The notes: a model not told the origin generated them from the letters alone. Shown: positions 1-11,382, counted from the first letter of the stretch. The stretch: 46,892 nucleotides of DNA from Streptococcus pseudopneumoniae ATCC BAA-960 = CCUG 49455 (GCF_002087075.1 NZ_MWSM01000010.1:1-46892), one strand, 5' to 3'. Made by a program: numbers and translations.

Positions 1-113
1 TAGCCTTCCAAAATGAGTTCGCAGACTTTGTAGCCCTGGTCGACAAATCACAATTTGCTTGTGAGATAGCTATAAAAGTGTGGAGAAATAGCTTGAAATT
101 TAGTATAATATAG
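1..113 (+). CDS. hsdS: Type I restriction-modification specificity subunit, C-terminal end (partial)
   Basis: Only the last 36 codons are inside the window, read from base 3 to a TAG at 111-113. The peptide contains FADFVALVDKSQFA, which resembles the C-terminal helix of streptococcal HsdS proteins (commonly FVAQVDKS). HsdS selects the DNA sequence recognised by the HsdM/HsdR complex. It ends 29 bases before hsdR on the same strand, consistent with one type I locus whose hsdM and most of hsdS lie upstream of the window. Inverted hsdS cassettes, common in this group, cannot be assessed here. Confidence 0.6.
   Translation, partial: AFQNEFADFVALVDKSQFACEIAIKVWRNSLKFSII
104..109 (+). promoter_or_regulatory. 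Possible -10 box ahead of hsdR
   Basis: A perfect TATAAT lies in the last codons of hsdS, about 33 bases before the hsdR ATG. No good -35 box is seen 17 bases upstream, so this may be chance in AT-rich DNA. Confidence 0.25.
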
Positions 114-142
114 CTAAACTATTTGTTTAAAGTGAGAAAAAA

Positions 143-3100
143 ATGGGAAATTTTAGCTTTCTTTTAAAAAATGACGAATATGAATCTTTTTCAAAACCTT
201 GCATTGAAGCTGAGAATATGATTGCTACATCAACTGTGGCTACTGCCTTTATGGCGCGTCGTGCTTTAGAGCAGGCTGTCCATTGGATATATAGTCACGA
301 TTCATATTTAGAAGCTCCCTATCGTGCTACTCTATCTTCTTTAGTATGGGATGATGATTTTAGGGATATCGTAGATTCTGAACTCCACAAGCAGATAGTT
401 CTGTTGATTCGGTGGGGAAACCATGCTGCTCATGGTGGTGAAATTAAGGAACGAGAAGCTATTTTAGCTTTGCATCATTTGTATCAGTTTGTTAATTTTA
501 TCGATTATTGTTACAGCAATGAGTTTGTGGAGCGTTATTTTGATGAGAAGTGCTTACCACTTTCAGCAAACATCAAATACCGAGAAACTCCACAATCTAT
601 GATAAAGTTACAAGACAGTTTACCAGAACTGCCTGATTTTCATGAACAGATGGCTGCTCAGTCCGTAGAAGTTCAAGAGACTTATACTGAAAAACGTGAG
701 ACTGCAGCGCAACGGCAAGATGTGCCTTTCCATATTGATCAATTATCTGAGGCAGAGACAAGAAAGCTCTTTATTGATATTGATCTCCGTCTAGCAGGAT
801 GGATATTTGAAGAAAACTGTCGTGTTGAGATAGCTGTTGATGGTCTGAAGCACGGTTCAGGAATTGGTTACTGTGACTATGTACTTTATGGTAAAAATGG
901 GAAAATTTTAGCGATTGTAGAGGCTAAAAAAGCCTCTGTCAATCCAGAAGTAGGGGAAGTACAGGTCAAAGAATATGCTGAAGCTCTGGAGAAACATATC
1001 GGCTATCAGCCAATTTGCTTTATTACAAATGGGTTGAAGCACTATATACTTGATGGTCCGAACCGCCGCCAGATTGCAGGCTTTTACTCTCAAGAAGAAT
1101 TGCAATTAGTGATGGATAGACGTCATCTTCAAAAACCACTTGAGGATATTTCTAGTAAAATTAGAGACGATATTTCCGGGCGTCACTACCAAAAACATGC
1201 GATTGCAAGCGTTTGTGAAGCTTTCTCTAATCATCGTAGACAGGCACTTTTGGTTATGGCAACTGGGGCTGGGAAAACTCGTACAGCAGTTTCTCTAGTT
1301 GATACCTTATCACGTCATAACTGGGTAAAAAACGTTCTCTTCTTAGCCGATAGAACTTCCTTGGTTAAGCAAGCCTATGATTCGTTTAGAAAATTACTCC
1401 CAGATCTTTCCGTTTGTAACTTCTTAGAAGATAAAGAAGGAGCTCAATCAAGTCGCATGGTCTTTTCAACTTATCCGACCATGATTGGAGCGATTAGTGG
1501 TCAAGAAGAAGTAAATCAACGCCCTTTCACTGTTGGGCATTTTGACCTTATCATAATTGACGAGTCTCACCGTTCTATTTATCAGAAATACAAGTCCATT
1601 TTTGATTATTTTGATGCAAGGATTGTAGGCTTAACAGCTACTCCGCGTCAAGATTTAGATAAAAACACCTATGGATTCTTTAATTTGGAGAATGGTGTTC
1701 CAACATATGCATATGATTTGGAAGAGGCTGTTAAAGACGGATATTTAGTAGCCTATCATTCTATCGAAACTAAACTGAAACTACCTACGGATGGTCTACA
1801 TTATGATGATTTGTCTGAAGAAGAAAAGGAACATTTTGATAGCAAATTTGAAGACGATAGCTGTGAAAAAGATATTGATGGGAGTGTATTTAATTCTTTT
1901 ATTTTCAATAAAAGTACAGTAGAAATTGTTTTAAATGAACTCATGACAAGAGGAATTCAGACAGCCTCGGGGGATGAAATTGGTAAAACTATTATTTTTG
2001 CTAAAAATCATGATCATGCGGAATATATCAGAGGTATTTTTAACAACCGCTATCCTGAAAAAGGGAGCGACTATGCTCAGGTGATTGATTATAGTATGAA
2101 GCATTATCAGACCTTGATTGATGATTTTAAAATTAAGGAGAAGTATCCTCAAATTGCGATTTCTGTCGATATGTTAGATACAGGTATTGATGTACCAGAG
2201 GTTGTGAATTTAGTCTTCTTCAAGAAAGTACGCTCTAAAACTAAGTTTTGGCAGATGATTGGTCGAGGAACCCGTCTATGTAAAGATTTATTTGGACCTG
2301 AGCAGGATAAGGAAAACTTCTTGGTATTTGATTATGGGGACAATTTTGATTATTTTCGTGCAGATCCAAGAGATGGAGAGGGGCGTCACATTGTTTCGTT
2401 GACTCAGCGTTTATTTAATATCAAAGTGGACTTGATTCGAGAACTTCAGGGACTCCAATACCAAGAAGATCAGTTTGCGAGAGCATACCGTCAGCAGCTT
2501 GTCTCGGAACTTCAAGGTCGTATAGAGAGCTTAAATGAGTTGGACTTCAGGGTTCGTATGGTTTTAGATACAGTTTATAGCTATAGGAAATTGGAAAGTT
2601 GGCAGAATCTAACTGCTGTTACAAGTGAAACCATTCAAAAAAATCTCTCTCCGCTTTTATTTGATGAAGATAAAGAAGATGAGATGGCGAGGAGATTTGA
2701 TTTGTGCTTACTTCATATTCAGTTGGGGCAACTGACAGCTAAATCTTCCACTGTTCATATTTCCCAAGTGATGAAGACGGCTAGAGCTCTTTCTGCTATT
2801 GGCAATATCCCGCAGGTTTTTGAGCAGGTTGAAATTATCAGGAAAGTACAGGAGCCTGAATTTTGGAAAGAAGTTAGCTTGTCTGATTTGGAAAAAATTC
2901 GTCTTGCTATTCGAGATTTATTACAGTTTTTGGATAAAACAGACCGTAAACCCTACTATGTTAACTTTGAAGATCGTATACTCTCCACTGTTCACGAGAC
3001 CACAGCATTTTTGCAGGTCAACGATCTTCGATCTTATAATGAAAAAGTTGAGCATTATTTGAAAACTCATCTGGATGAAGAGTCCATTTCTAAGCTATAC

Positions 3101-3493
3101 CATAATAAAAAGTTGACATCTGATGATATGCTTGCACTTGAAAAATTGCTCTGGGAAAAATTAGGTAGCAAAGCAGACTACCAACATCATTATGAAAATA
3201 AGGCAATTCCGAGATTGGTGCGTGAGATTATTGGCTTAGATAGAGAGTCTGCCAATCGTATTTTTTCTAAATTTTTGTCGGATGAGAATCTTAATGCCAG
3301 GCAGATTTCATTTGTAAAATTGATTGTAGACTACATTGTAGAAAATGGTTGCTTAGAGATGAAAGTGTTAACGCAAGAGCCATTTAAATCTCATGGATCT
3401 GTTCAACTACTCTTTCAACACCAACTACCAGTACTTCGTAATATTGTTCAAACCATTGAGCTCATCAATGATCGAGCTGGAGAAGTGGCTTAA
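143..3493 (+). CDS. hsdR: Type I restriction enzyme R subunit (HsdR, EcoEI-like)
   Basis: This 1116-residue protein is the ATP-dependent DNA translocase and nuclease of a type I restriction system, acting with HsdM and HsdS on unmodified DNA. An N-terminal all-helical region of about 120 residues looks like DUF4145. The nuclease core follows with D245 and E260-A-K262 (PD-ExK pattern). The superfamily 2 helicase part shows Walker A GAGKT at 375-379, DESH at 473-476, TATP at 498-501 and the motif VI core GRGTR at 707-711. The long C-terminal region resembles the EcoEI R C-terminal domain. All catalytic motifs appear intact. The ribosome binding site is weak, and the start was chosen as the first ATG after the hsdS stop. 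A separate type III system lies at 38-44 kb. Confidence 0.9.
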   Translation: MGNFSFLLKNDEYESFSKPCIEAENMIATSTVATAFMARRALEQAVHWIYSHDSYLEAPYRATLSSLVWDDDFRDIVDSELHKQIVLLIRWGNHAAHGGEIKEREAILALHHLYQFVNFIDYCYSNEFVERYFDEKCLPLSANIKYRETPQSMIKLQDSLPELPDFHEQMAAQSVEVQETYTEKRETAAQRQDVPFHIDQLSEAETRKLFIDIDLRLAGWIFEENCRVEIAVDGLKHGSGIGYCDYVLYGKNGKILAIVEAKKASVNPEVGEVQVKEYAEALEKHIGYQPICFITNGLKHYILDGPNRRQIAGFYSQEELQLVMDRRHLQKPLEDISSKIRDDISGRHYQKHAIASVCEAFSNHRRQALLVMATGAGKTRTAVSLVDTLSRHNWVKNVLFLADRTSLVKQAYDSFRKLLPDLSVCNFLEDKEGAQSSRMVFSTYPTMIGAISGQEEVNQRPFTVGHFDLIIIDESHRSIYQKYKSIFDYFDARIVGLTATPRQDLDKNTYGFFNLENGVPTYAYDLEEAVKDGYLVAYHSIETKLKLPTDGLHYDDLSEEEKEHFDSKFEDDSCEKDIDGSVFNSFIFNKSTVEIVLNELMTRGIQTASGDEIGKTIIFAKNHDHAEYIRGIFNNRYPEKGSDYAQVIDYSMKHYQTLIDDFKIKEKYPQIAISVDMLDTGIDVPEVVNLVFFKKVRSKTKFWQMIGRGTRLCKDLFGPEQDKENFLVFDYGDNFDYFRADPRDGEGRHIVSLTQRLFNIKVDLIRELQGLQYQEDQFARAYRQQLVSELQGRIESLNELDFRVRMVLDTVYSYRKLESWQNLTAVTSETIQKNLSPLLFDEDKEDEMARRFDLCLLHIQLGQLTAKSSTVHISQVMKTARALSAIGNIPQVFEQVEIIRKVQEPEFWKEVSLSDLEKIRLAIRDLLQFLDKTDRKPYYVNFEDRILSTVHETTAFLQVNDLRSYNEKVEHYLKTHLDEESISKLYHNKKLTSDDMLALEKLLWEKLGSKADYQHHYENKAIPRLVREIIGLDRESANRIFSKFLSDENLNARQISFVKLIVDYIVENGCLEMKVLTQEPFKSHGSVQLLFQHQLPVLRNIVQTIELINDRAGEVA

Positions 3494-3755
3494 ATTCTAA
3501 AGTGATTGCCATACTGAGACTCATTTAAAATTAAAAAGAGTAGAAATTTATGCTATATATGAGAAGTTTTATTAGAAAGAATGTCATCGTTTTCCTAGAA
3601 TACAGTATCAGTTGTTAAGTGGTTGATAAATTTCAAAGTAGATACTTGTACCACGATGTTTGTTGATCGAGTTATTATAAAAGAGCTACTTTGATTTTAA
3701 AGAAATAGAAAACAAAAAGCCGAGCAAGAATTCAATTGCAGGAGAAAATGAAGGA
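3494..3755. other. Intergenic region with no recognisable gene
   Basis: AT-rich sequence between hsdR and the BOX element. I see no open frame with a ribosome binding site and no terminator directly after hsdR; the next strong hairpin is at 3919-3965. Confidence 0.5.
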
Positions 3756-3899
3756 ATACTCAGTGAAAATCAAAGAGCAAACTAGCCGCAGGCTGCTCAA
3801 AACACGGTTTTGAGGTTGTAGATAAGACTGACGAAGTCAGTAACCATACCTACGGCAAGCTGACGTTGACGCGGATTGAAGAGATTTTCGAAGAGTATA
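3756..3899 (-). repeat. BOX element (boxA-boxB-boxC)
   Basis: The element begins with a version of ATACTCAATGAAAATCAAAG and ends with TTTTCGAAGAGTAT, the conserved BOX ends. It contains the segment TACGGCAAGCTGACG that corresponds to the BOX-A1R primer site. In A-to-C order it reads on the minus strand. The middle holds one boxB-like palindrome (CTCAAAACACGGTTTTGAG). Such elements are multicopy in mitis-group streptococci. Confidence 0.9.
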
Positions 3900-3918
3900 A
3901 ATCTTCCTAGAATAAAGC

Positions 3919-3965
3919 AAAACGCATAGTATCAAGGGTTTTCAACACTTGATACTATGCGTTTT
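3919..3965. terminator. Bidirectional terminator between hsdR and argR
   Basis: Near-perfect inverted repeat with arms ACGCATAGTATCAAG and CTTGATACTATGCGT around an 11-base loop. It has A-rich sequence on the left and T-rich sequence on the right, so it can stop transcription from hsdR and from argR. Confidence 0.85.
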
Positions 3966-4025
3966 CTGATGTTAAAGACTTTCTACCAGGTTTTTTAAAG
4001 CATAATTGTTAGTTGTAGTCATTTA

Positions 4026-4496
4026 TTATTCTTCAAAGAAAAATGGTGGGGCGAATTTTTTCAGTTCTTCAAAGCACTTTTGAGCAGCATCTGTATCTTC
4101 ACAGATGATAAGGCAAACATCATCACCACAAAGGGTTGCGATAATATATTGGAAATCAAGAGCATCAATAATTGTAGCGAACGATTGTGCTAGACCAGGA
4201 AGAGTTTTGAGTAGGACTTGGTGCTGAATAGGTCGCAACATGATGAGGGCATCTTCCATATAGTTTTCTAAACGTTTTTCCCATTTTGAGATGGAACCAT
4301 TATTAAGAACATAATAAGCGTTATCTTCTTCGCGGACTTTTGATAGGTTCATATTTTTGATGTCGCGTGAGAGGGTTGCCTGGGTCACTTGAATGTCGTT
4401 CTCAGCAAGAAGGGACTGCAATTCAGCCTGTGTATGAATCTTGTTTTTTGCGACAAGAGCGCGTATGAGTTGGTGGCGGTGTTCTGATTTATTCAT
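4026..4496 (-). CDS. argR: Arginine repressor family regulator
   Basis: A 156-residue ArgR/AhrC family protein, the usual length. The N-terminal winged helix has the family pattern in residues 1-65 (IHTQAELQSLLAE, then QATLSRDIKNM). The C-terminal half carries the oligomerisation and arginine-binding segment LCGDDVCLIICED. Such proteins form hexamers and control arginine uptake, biosynthesis or deiminase genes, often as a hetero-partner of another ArgR paralogue in streptococci. The start is supported by an AAAGGAG box at about 4505. It lies only 16 bases after pepX on the same strand and has no visible promoter of its own, so it is probably co-transcribed with the peptidase. Which paralogue it is cannot be decided here. 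Confidence 0.9.
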   Translation of the reverse strand: MNKSEHRHQLIRALVAKNKIHTQAELQSLLAENDIQVTQATLSRDIKNMNLSKVREEDNAYYVLNNGSISKWEKRLENYMEDALIMLRPIQHQVLLKTLPGLAQSFATIIDALDFQYIIATLCGDDVCLIICEDTDAAQKCFEELKKFAPPFFFEE

Positions 4497-4512
4497 AATA
4501 ATGTAACTCCTT

Positions 4513-6786
4513 TCAGCAAGGTAAGGTAAGCGTGGACTGAGCGAGGTCGACAGTCAAGTGATAGTCGGTATTGTCACGGATGGTGATTTCAAAGTCAGTC
4601 GTATAGAGGACTAAACGAAGAGTATCTCCTTCTTTTAGCTTATAAATAGTAGGTTGCAGTTCAAATTGCACATCCATCCATTCATCTGCAGTAACATCCT
4701 CTACTAACAGTAAATCATTTCTATTTTGTAAATTAAGGTAACCTTTTGTCATGACTCGTTGTGCATTTGGTCTAAATGGTAATTCACAGAGATTTTCCAA
4801 CATGTGGTAGCGTCCATTATCAATGGTTTTAGCACTGATAATAGCTGGATAAGGTTGTAGGTATTTCTTCTGTCCAAATTCTAGCAGTTGGGCAGATAAG
4901 AGCCCCTTATTTGTACTGGATTTGATACGAAGATTAAGTTGGGCACGACCGTTCAAGTGAAGATCCTTAGTCACAGGAAGGTCAATAGTAATTTGATTTG
5001 TTTTCCCTTGATAGAGTTCCGTATTGAAGGTCTGGTATGTCTTACCATAACGTTCAAAATCCTTATCTGAGTACTGGTTTTGAATGACCTGTTCTTCTTG
5101 ACCGAGTGAGAAGGTTTCAAAGTTTTCTTGCTCACCAAAGTTATCAAGAGATAACCAAGTCTGAGGAGCAGTATTGTCCTGCCAGATAACGGTCGGAAGT
5201 TGAAAATCTGTATCTTGTCCCAATAATTTCTTGGTTAATAAGGCATTCATGGATTCACGGAAGTCAATGGACTGCCAGTTGTTCATGTACACATGGGCGC
5301 CATTGTGGAAAAAGAGATGCTTGTTTATGTGAGCAGGAAGGGCATGGAACATCTGGTAAACATGAAGTGGTTTGACATTCCAATCCTGTGAACCGTGGGT
5401 AAAGACAACCTCTGCTTTTACCTTATGGGCATTGAGCAGATAATTACGGTCATGCCAAAACTGGTTATAGTCCCCAGTTTTTCGGTCTAGCTGAGCTTTC
5501 ACTTTTTCTAAGTCAGCTTGGTGAGCTTCATTGCCACGGATATAGTCGCCAGCCAAGAGATTACGAGAGTAGGTTAGTTCAGCAAGGGAGTCAAAGTCCT
5601 CGCCTGGATAACCACCTGGACTAGTCACCAGACCGTTTTCACGGTAATAGTTGTACCATGAAGAAATGCCAGCCTCAGCAATGATGACTTCTAAACCATC
5701 AACACCTGTAGTGGCAAGGCCGTTTGACATGGTACCTAGATAGGAAAGTCCAGTTGTGGCTACTTTTCCATTTGACCAGTCAGCCTTGACTTGACGCTGG
5801 CGCGTATAATCGGTAAAGGCACGGCAACGGCCATTAAGCCAATCAATGACATTTTTATAAGCCTCGATTTGCTGGTAGTCGCCATTAGTCATGAAACCAG
5901 TAGAGTCTCTGGTACCAACACCTGAAACATAGAGATTGGCAAAACCTCGTGGAAGGAAGTAGTCGTTGAGTGTATAGCTAGAGTTGATGTGACTTAGCTT
6001 TTCCTCAGCTTCCGACACAAGCTCAGCTTGGCCTTGGGGTTGGACGAGATTGAGTTGAGGTTCCTCTAGTTCAATCTTATGAGCAGGTTTAACCTCAAGC
6101 TCGCCCTCCATCTTATAGAGAGCCTTATCGCTTGCCTTGTCATTTGTTCCCTGATGATAAGGACTGGCTGTCATGATGGCAGGGATTTGGCTCTCATAAC
6201 GTGGACGAATAATGCTAACCTTGACTAAGTCTGGTAGACCTTTTTGGTCAGTATCGACACGAGACTCAACGTAAACGACTTCACGAATGACATCATGGCT
6301 AGAAAAAGTAGCCAAACTCTTGCCGTTAAAGTAGTGGTAGTCATTATCCTCCGGAATAAGACCATCACTAACAAGTTGGTCGATAAGAGTATTTCCCTTT
6401 TTGGTGCGAGTATTGAGTAACTGATAAAGATTTTCAATCAAGTCACCATATATAATGGGAAATCCAGTTTCTTTACGAAAAACGTCACTATCTTCGAAGT
6501 CAACCAAATAAGAAAAGCCTAAAAGTTGAAAAGCAACAGTATAAAAAATAGCTGCTGTCAAGTCTTTGTCAGATTTGAAAAAAGTTAATATGTTAGTTTC
6601 TTTATCTACAGCCAAGCAGAAGAGTGGATAGTCGGTGTTCTCATAAGTGAAAAAGAAGCGACGTAAAAAAGTTTCCAGTAATTCCTTGGGATTGGCTGTG
6701 TTTTGTAAATCAAAGCCACATTTTTTTAGTTCAGATAAGATATTTTCTTTTGGAAAAGTGATATAACTATATTGATTAAAACGCAT
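4513..6786 (-). CDS. pepX: Xaa-Pro dipeptidyl-peptidase PepX
   Basis: A 757-residue cytoplasmic serine peptidase of family S15 that removes Xaa-Pro dipeptides, releasing proline-containing nutrients from casein- or host-derived peptides. It has the family's N-terminal helical domain, the alpha/beta hydrolase core with nucleophile motif GLSYLG, the acid in [10 protein letters not shown] and the histidine in [10 protein letters not shown], and a C-terminal jelly-roll. Length matches streptococcal and lactococcal PepX (about 757-763). A GGAGG box precedes the ATG. argR follows 16 bases downstream, which links proline/arginine peptide use to arginine sensing by operon structure (inference). Confidence 0.96.
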   Translation of the reverse strand: MRFNQYSYITFPKENILSELKKCGFDLQNTANPKELLETFLRRFFFTYENTDYPLFCLAVDKETNILTFFKSDKDLTAAIFYTVAFQLLGFSYLVDFEDSDVFRKETGFPIIYGDLIENLYQLLNTRTKKGNTLIDQLVSDGLIPEDNDYHYFNGKSLATFSSHDVIREVVYVESRVDTDQKGLPDLVKVSIIRPRYESQIPAIMTASPYHQGTNDKASDKALYKMEGELEVKPAHKIELEEPQLNLVQPQGQAELVSEAEEKLSHINSSYTLNDYFLPRGFANLYVSGVGTRDSTGFMTNGDYQQIEAYKNVIDWLNGRCRAFTDYTRQRQVKADWSNGKVATTGLSYLGTMSNGLATTGVDGLEVIIAEAGISSWYNYYRENGLVTSPGGYPGEDFDSLAELTYSRNLLAGDYIRGNEAHQADLEKVKAQLDRKTGDYNQFWHDRNYLLNAHKVKAEVVFTHGSQDWNVKPLHVYQMFHALPAHINKHLFFHNGAHVYMNNWQSIDFRESMNALLTKKLLGQDTDFQLPTVIWQDNTAPQTWLSLDNFGEQENFETFSLGQEEQVIQNQYSDKDFERYGKTYQTFNTELYQGKTNQITIDLPVTKDLHLNGRAQLNLRIKSSTNKGLLSAQLLEFGQKKYLQPYPAIISAKTIDNGRYHMLENLCELPFRPNAQRVMTKGYLNLQNRNDLLLVEDVTADEWMDVQFELQPTIYKLKEGDTLRLVLYTTDFEITIRDNTDYHLTVDLAQSTLTLPC

Positions 6787-6817
6787 AGAACCTCCATATA
6801 GAATGATAGTTAAGGTT

Positions 6818-6823
6818 ATTATA
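6818..6823 (-). promoter_or_regulatory. pepX promoter -10 box
   Basis: On the minus strand the sequence reads TTTGATATAAT, an extended -10 (TGn-TATAAT), about 31 bases before the pepX start. The -35 region is a T-run without a clear consensus hexamer. Confidence 0.6.
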
Positions 6824-7080
6824 TCAAAAAAAAAGCAGAAAGGGAATTGTTAACTGCAAAAGGAAATAATCCAATAAAAATGAATAAAGTGCTAAATTCA
6901 ATATAGAGAACAGTGTAATAATAGACGTAATAGGTATAATATAAAAATTCTAGGAGATTTATATTATATGTTTTCTATTTTTATATATAATATAGTATAA
7001 ATATAAAAAACGATGACAAAAATACAAATGAATAGAAAGTAAATTAGTAAGCTGATGAAATTTTTCTCAAGAGCAACCTT
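6824..7080. other. AT-rich intergenic region before dnaE, possible leader peptide
   Basis: No normal gene is visible. The stretch has a TATAAT at 6935-6940, an AGGAG at 6952-6956 and a 10-codon open frame 6968-7000 (MFSIFIYNIV). It also has AT-only partial palindromes around 6978-7010. The short frame could be a leader peptide or chance in very AT-rich DNA. Confidence 0.25.
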
Positions 7081-7093
7081 TTATAGGTGAAAA

Positions 7094-7102
7094 TGGTATA
7101 AT
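7094..7102 (+). promoter_or_regulatory. dnaE extended -10 promoter
   Basis: TGGTATAAT places the transcription start near 7109. That lies downstream of the GTG at 7106, which argues for the TTG at 7133 as the dnaE start. Confidence 0.7.
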
Positions 7103-7132
7103 ATAGTGAGAAGGATAGAGGAGAAGTGTAAA

Positions 7133-10100
7133 TTGATCGCACAACTAGATACAAAAACAGTCTATAGTTTTATGGAAAGCGTCATTTCGATCGAAAAGTA
7201 TGTGAGAGCAGCTAAAGAATACGGCTACACTCATCTGGCTATGATGGATATTGATAATCTTTATGGTGCTTTTGACTTTCTAGAGGTTACAAAAAAATAT
7301 GGCATTCATCCTTTGCTAGGGCTTGAAATGACTGTATTTGTGGATGCTCAGGAAGTGAATTTGCGCTTTTTAGCTCTATCTAGTGTGGGCTATCAGCAGT
7401 TGATGAAGCTTTCAACAGCCAAGATGCAGGGGGAGAAAACATGGTCAGTTCTATCTCAGTACCTAGAAGATATTGCAGTAATTGTGCCTTATTTTGAAGA
7501 GCTTGAATCATTAAATCTAGGCTGTGATTATTATATTGGAGTTTATCCAGAAACACTGACAAGAGAATTTCATCATCCAATCTTGCCCCTTTATCGGGTC
7601 AATGCCTTTGAAAGCAGAGATAGAGAAGTTCTGCAAGTTTTAACAGCGATTAAAGAAAACCTACCGCTCAGAGAAGTTCCCTTGCAATCACGACAAGATG
7701 TCTTTATATCAGCAAGTTCTTTAGAGAAATTATTCCAAGAACGATTTCCGCAAGCCTTAGACAATTTAGAAAAGCTTATTTCAAGCATTTCTTATGACTT
7801 GGATACTAGTCTGAAACTGCCTCGTTTTAATCCAGCTAGACCAGCAGTAGAAGAGTTGAGAGAACGTGCTGAATTGGGACTTGCTCAGAAGGGGTTGTCT
7901 AGTAAAGAATATCAAGAACGTCTAAACCAAGAATTGGCTGTTATTCATGATATGGGCTTTGATGATTATTTCTTAGTTGTCTGGGATTTGCTGCGTTTTG
8001 GACGTTCAAATGGCTACTATATGGGAATGGGACGGGGTTCTGCTGTTGGTAGCTTGGTTTCTTATGCCTTAGATATTACAGGGATTGACCCAGTAGAGAA
8101 AAATCTGATTTTTGAACGCTTTCTCAATCGTGAACGCTATACCATGCCTGATATTGATATTGATATCCCAGATATTTATCGTCCAGATTTTATCAGATAT
8201 GTTGGTAATAAATATGGTAGTAAGCATGCGGCTCAAATCGTTACTTTTTCTACCTTTGGGGCTAAGCAAGCTCTACGAGATGTCTTGAAACGCTTTGGTG
8301 TTCCTGAGTATGAATTATCTGCAATTACTAAGAAAATCAGTTTTCGTGACAATCTCAAGTCGGCCTATGAGGGTAACCTCCAGTTTCGTCAGCAAATCAA
8401 TAGTAAGTTAGAATACCAAAAAGCCTTTGAAATTGCTTGCAAGATAGAGGGCTACCCAAGACAAACCTCTGTCCATGCGGCTGGTGTTGTGATCAGTGAC
8501 CAAGATTTGACCAATTACATCCCTCTAAAGCATGGTGACGAAATTCCACTGACTCAATATGATGCTCATGGTGTTGAAGCTAGTGGGCTTTTGAAGATGG
8601 ACTTTCTGGGACTACGAAATTTGACCTTTGTCCAGAAGATGCAAGAATTGCTTGCTGAAATAGAAGGTATTCACCTTAAAATCGAAGAAATAGATTTGGA
8701 AGACAAAGAAACACTAGCTCTTTTTGCTTCTGGAAATACAAAAGGTATCTTTCAATTTGAGCAACCTGGTGCTATTCGCCTGCTTAAGCGTGTGCAGCCA
8801 GTCTGTTTTGAAGATGTCGTAGCCACTACTTCCCTAAATCGACCGGGTGCTAGTGACTATATCAATAATTTTGTGGCAAGAAAGCATGGGCAGGAAGAAG
8901 TGACTGTTCTGGATCCAGTACTGGAGGATATTTTGGCTCCAACTTACGGAATTATGCTCTATCAGGAGCAGGTTATGCAGGTTGCCCAGCGATTTGCTGG
9001 ATTTAGTCTTGGGAAAGCCGATATTTTGCGTCGGGCTATGGGGAAAAAGGATGCCTCTGCCATGCATGAGATGAGGGCTTCCTTTATTCAAGGTTCATTA
9101 GATGTTGGTCATACTGCGGAAAAGGCAGAGCAGGTCTTTGATGTCATGGAGAAGTTTGCAGGTTATGGTTTTAACAGGTCACATGCCTATGCCTACTCAG
9201 CCTTGGCCTTCCAGTTGGCTTATTTCAAAACGCATTATCCAGCCATTTTTTATCAGGTTATGTTGAATTTTGCCAACAGTGATTACTTAATAGATGCCTT
9301 AGAAGCAGGATTTGAAGTAGCCCCTCTGTCCATCAACACCATTCCCTATCACGATAAAATTGCCAATAAGTCTATCTATCTAGGTTTGAAATCGATTAAG
9401 GGAGTCAGCAAAGATTTGGCGCTTTGGATTATTGAAAATAGGCCTTATTCTAACATTGAAGATTTTATAGCTAAATTACCTGAGAATTATCTGAAACTTC
9501 CTCTGCTAGAACCTTTGGTAAAAGTTGGTCTTTTCGATTCATTTGAAAGAAATCGTCAAAAAGTATTCAATAATTTAGTTAATCTATTTGAATTTGTAAA
9601 AGAGTTGGGAAGTTTGTTTGGAGATACTATTTATAGTTGGCAGGAATCGGAAGATTGGACGGAACAAGAAAAATTCTATATGGAACAAGAACTTTTAGGA
9701 GTAGGAGTTAGCAAACATCCACTACAAGCTATTGCAAGTAAGGCTATTTACCCGATTATCCCAATTGGGAATTTGTCAGAAAATAGCTATGCTATTATTT
9801 TGGTTGAAGTTCAGAAAATAAAAGTAATTCGTACCAAAAAGGGCGAAAACATGGCTTTCTTACAGGTAGATGATAGTAAGAAAAAATTGGATGTTACCCT
9901 CTTTTCAGACTTATATCGTCAGGTTGGACAGGAAATAAAAGAGGGATCCTTCTACTATATAAAAGGAAAAATACAATCACGTGATGGCCGTCTGCAAATG
10001 ATTGCACAAGAAATAAGAGAAGCAGTTGCTGAACGCTTTTGGATACAGGTAAAAAATCATGAATCGGATCAAGAAATTTCACGTATTTTAGACCAGTATA

Positions 10101-10234
10101 AAGGTCCAATCCCAGTCATCATCAGGTATGAAGAGGAACAGAAAACCATCGTTTCTCCCCATTATTTTGTAGCTAAATCCAATGAATTAGAAGCGAAATT
10201 GAATGAAATGGTTATGAAAACGATTTATCGCTAA
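7133..10234 (+). CDS. dnaE: DNA polymerase III subunit alpha, DnaE type
   Basis: A 1033-residue family C DNA polymerase. In low-GC Gram-positives DnaE extends RNA primers and works with PolC at the fork. The protein has an N-terminal PHP domain (from IAQLDTKTVYSF), the catalytic palm with PDIDIDIPD and the GRGSAVGSLV motif, a helix-hairpin-helix region and a C-terminal OB-fold. There is no proofreading exonuclease insert, as expected for DnaE rather than PolC. I chose the TTG at 7133: it follows AGGAG by 11 bases, matches the usual family N-terminus, and an upstream GTG at 7106 would lie before the predicted transcription start. It has its own extended -10 promoter, and pfkA follows with a separate one. 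Confidence 0.95.
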   Translation: MIAQLDTKTVYSFMESVISIEKYVRAAKEYGYTHLAMMDIDNLYGAFDFLEVTKKYGIHPLLGLEMTVFVDAQEVNLRFLALSSVGYQQLMKLSTAKMQGEKTWSVLSQYLEDIAVIVPYFEELESLNLGCDYYIGVYPETLTREFHHPILPLYRVNAFESRDREVLQVLTAIKENLPLREVPLQSRQDVFISASSLEKLFQERFPQALDNLEKLISSISYDLDTSLKLPRFNPARPAVEELRERAELGLAQKGLSSKEYQERLNQELAVIHDMGFDDYFLVVWDLLRFGRSNGYYMGMGRGSAVGSLVSYALDITGIDPVEKNLIFERFLNRERYTMPDIDIDIPDIYRPDFIRYVGNKYGSKHAAQIVTFSTFGAKQALRDVLKRFGVPEYELSAITKKISFRDNLKSAYEGNLQFRQQINSKLEYQKAFEIACKIEGYPRQTSVHAAGVVISDQDLTNYIPLKHGDEIPLTQYDAHGVEASGLLKMDFLGLRNLTFVQKMQELLAEIEGIHLKIEEIDLEDKETLALFASGNTKGIFQFEQPGAIRLLKRVQPVCFEDVVATTSLNRPGASDYINNFVARKHGQEEVTVLDPVLEDILAPTYGIMLYQEQVMQVAQRFAGFSLGKADILRRAMGKKDASAMHEMRASFIQGSLDVGHTAEKAEQVFDVMEKFAGYGFNRSHAYAYSALAFQLAYFKTHYPAIFYQVMLNFANSDYLIDALEAGFEVAPLSINTIPYHDKIANKSIYLGLKSIKGVSKDLALWIIENRPYSNIEDFIAKLPENYLKLPLLEPLVKVGLFDSFERNRQKVFNNLVNLFEFVKELGSLFGDTIYSWQESEDWTEQEKFYMEQELLGVGVSKHPLQAIASKAIYPIIPIGNLSENSYAIILVEVQKIKVIRTKKGENMAFLQVDDSKKKLDVTLFSDLYRQVGQEIKEGSFYYIKGKIQSRDGRLQMIAQEIREAVAERFWIQVKNHESDQEISRILDQYKGPIPVIIRYEEEQKTIVSPHYFVAKSNELEAKLNEMVMKTIYR

Positions 10235-10269
10235 AAATACGGAAAATAGAAGAATTTTAAAATCAAATG

Positions 10270-10278
10270 TGGTATAAT
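10270..10278 (+). promoter_or_regulatory. pfkA promoter, extended -10
   Basis: TGGTATAAT 38 bases before the pfkA ATG. The -35 region is poor, as often seen with extended -10 promoters. It probably also drives pyk. Confidence 0.65.
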
Positions 10279-10310
10279 CAAGAAGACTGTTAAAAGAAAA
10301 AGGAGCATAA

Positions 10311-11324
<1,014 letters not shown>

Positions 11325-11382
11325 TTTACAATTTAGTTAATAAGACCAAAAAGGTCATATCTATAAAGGAGTCACAAAAATC

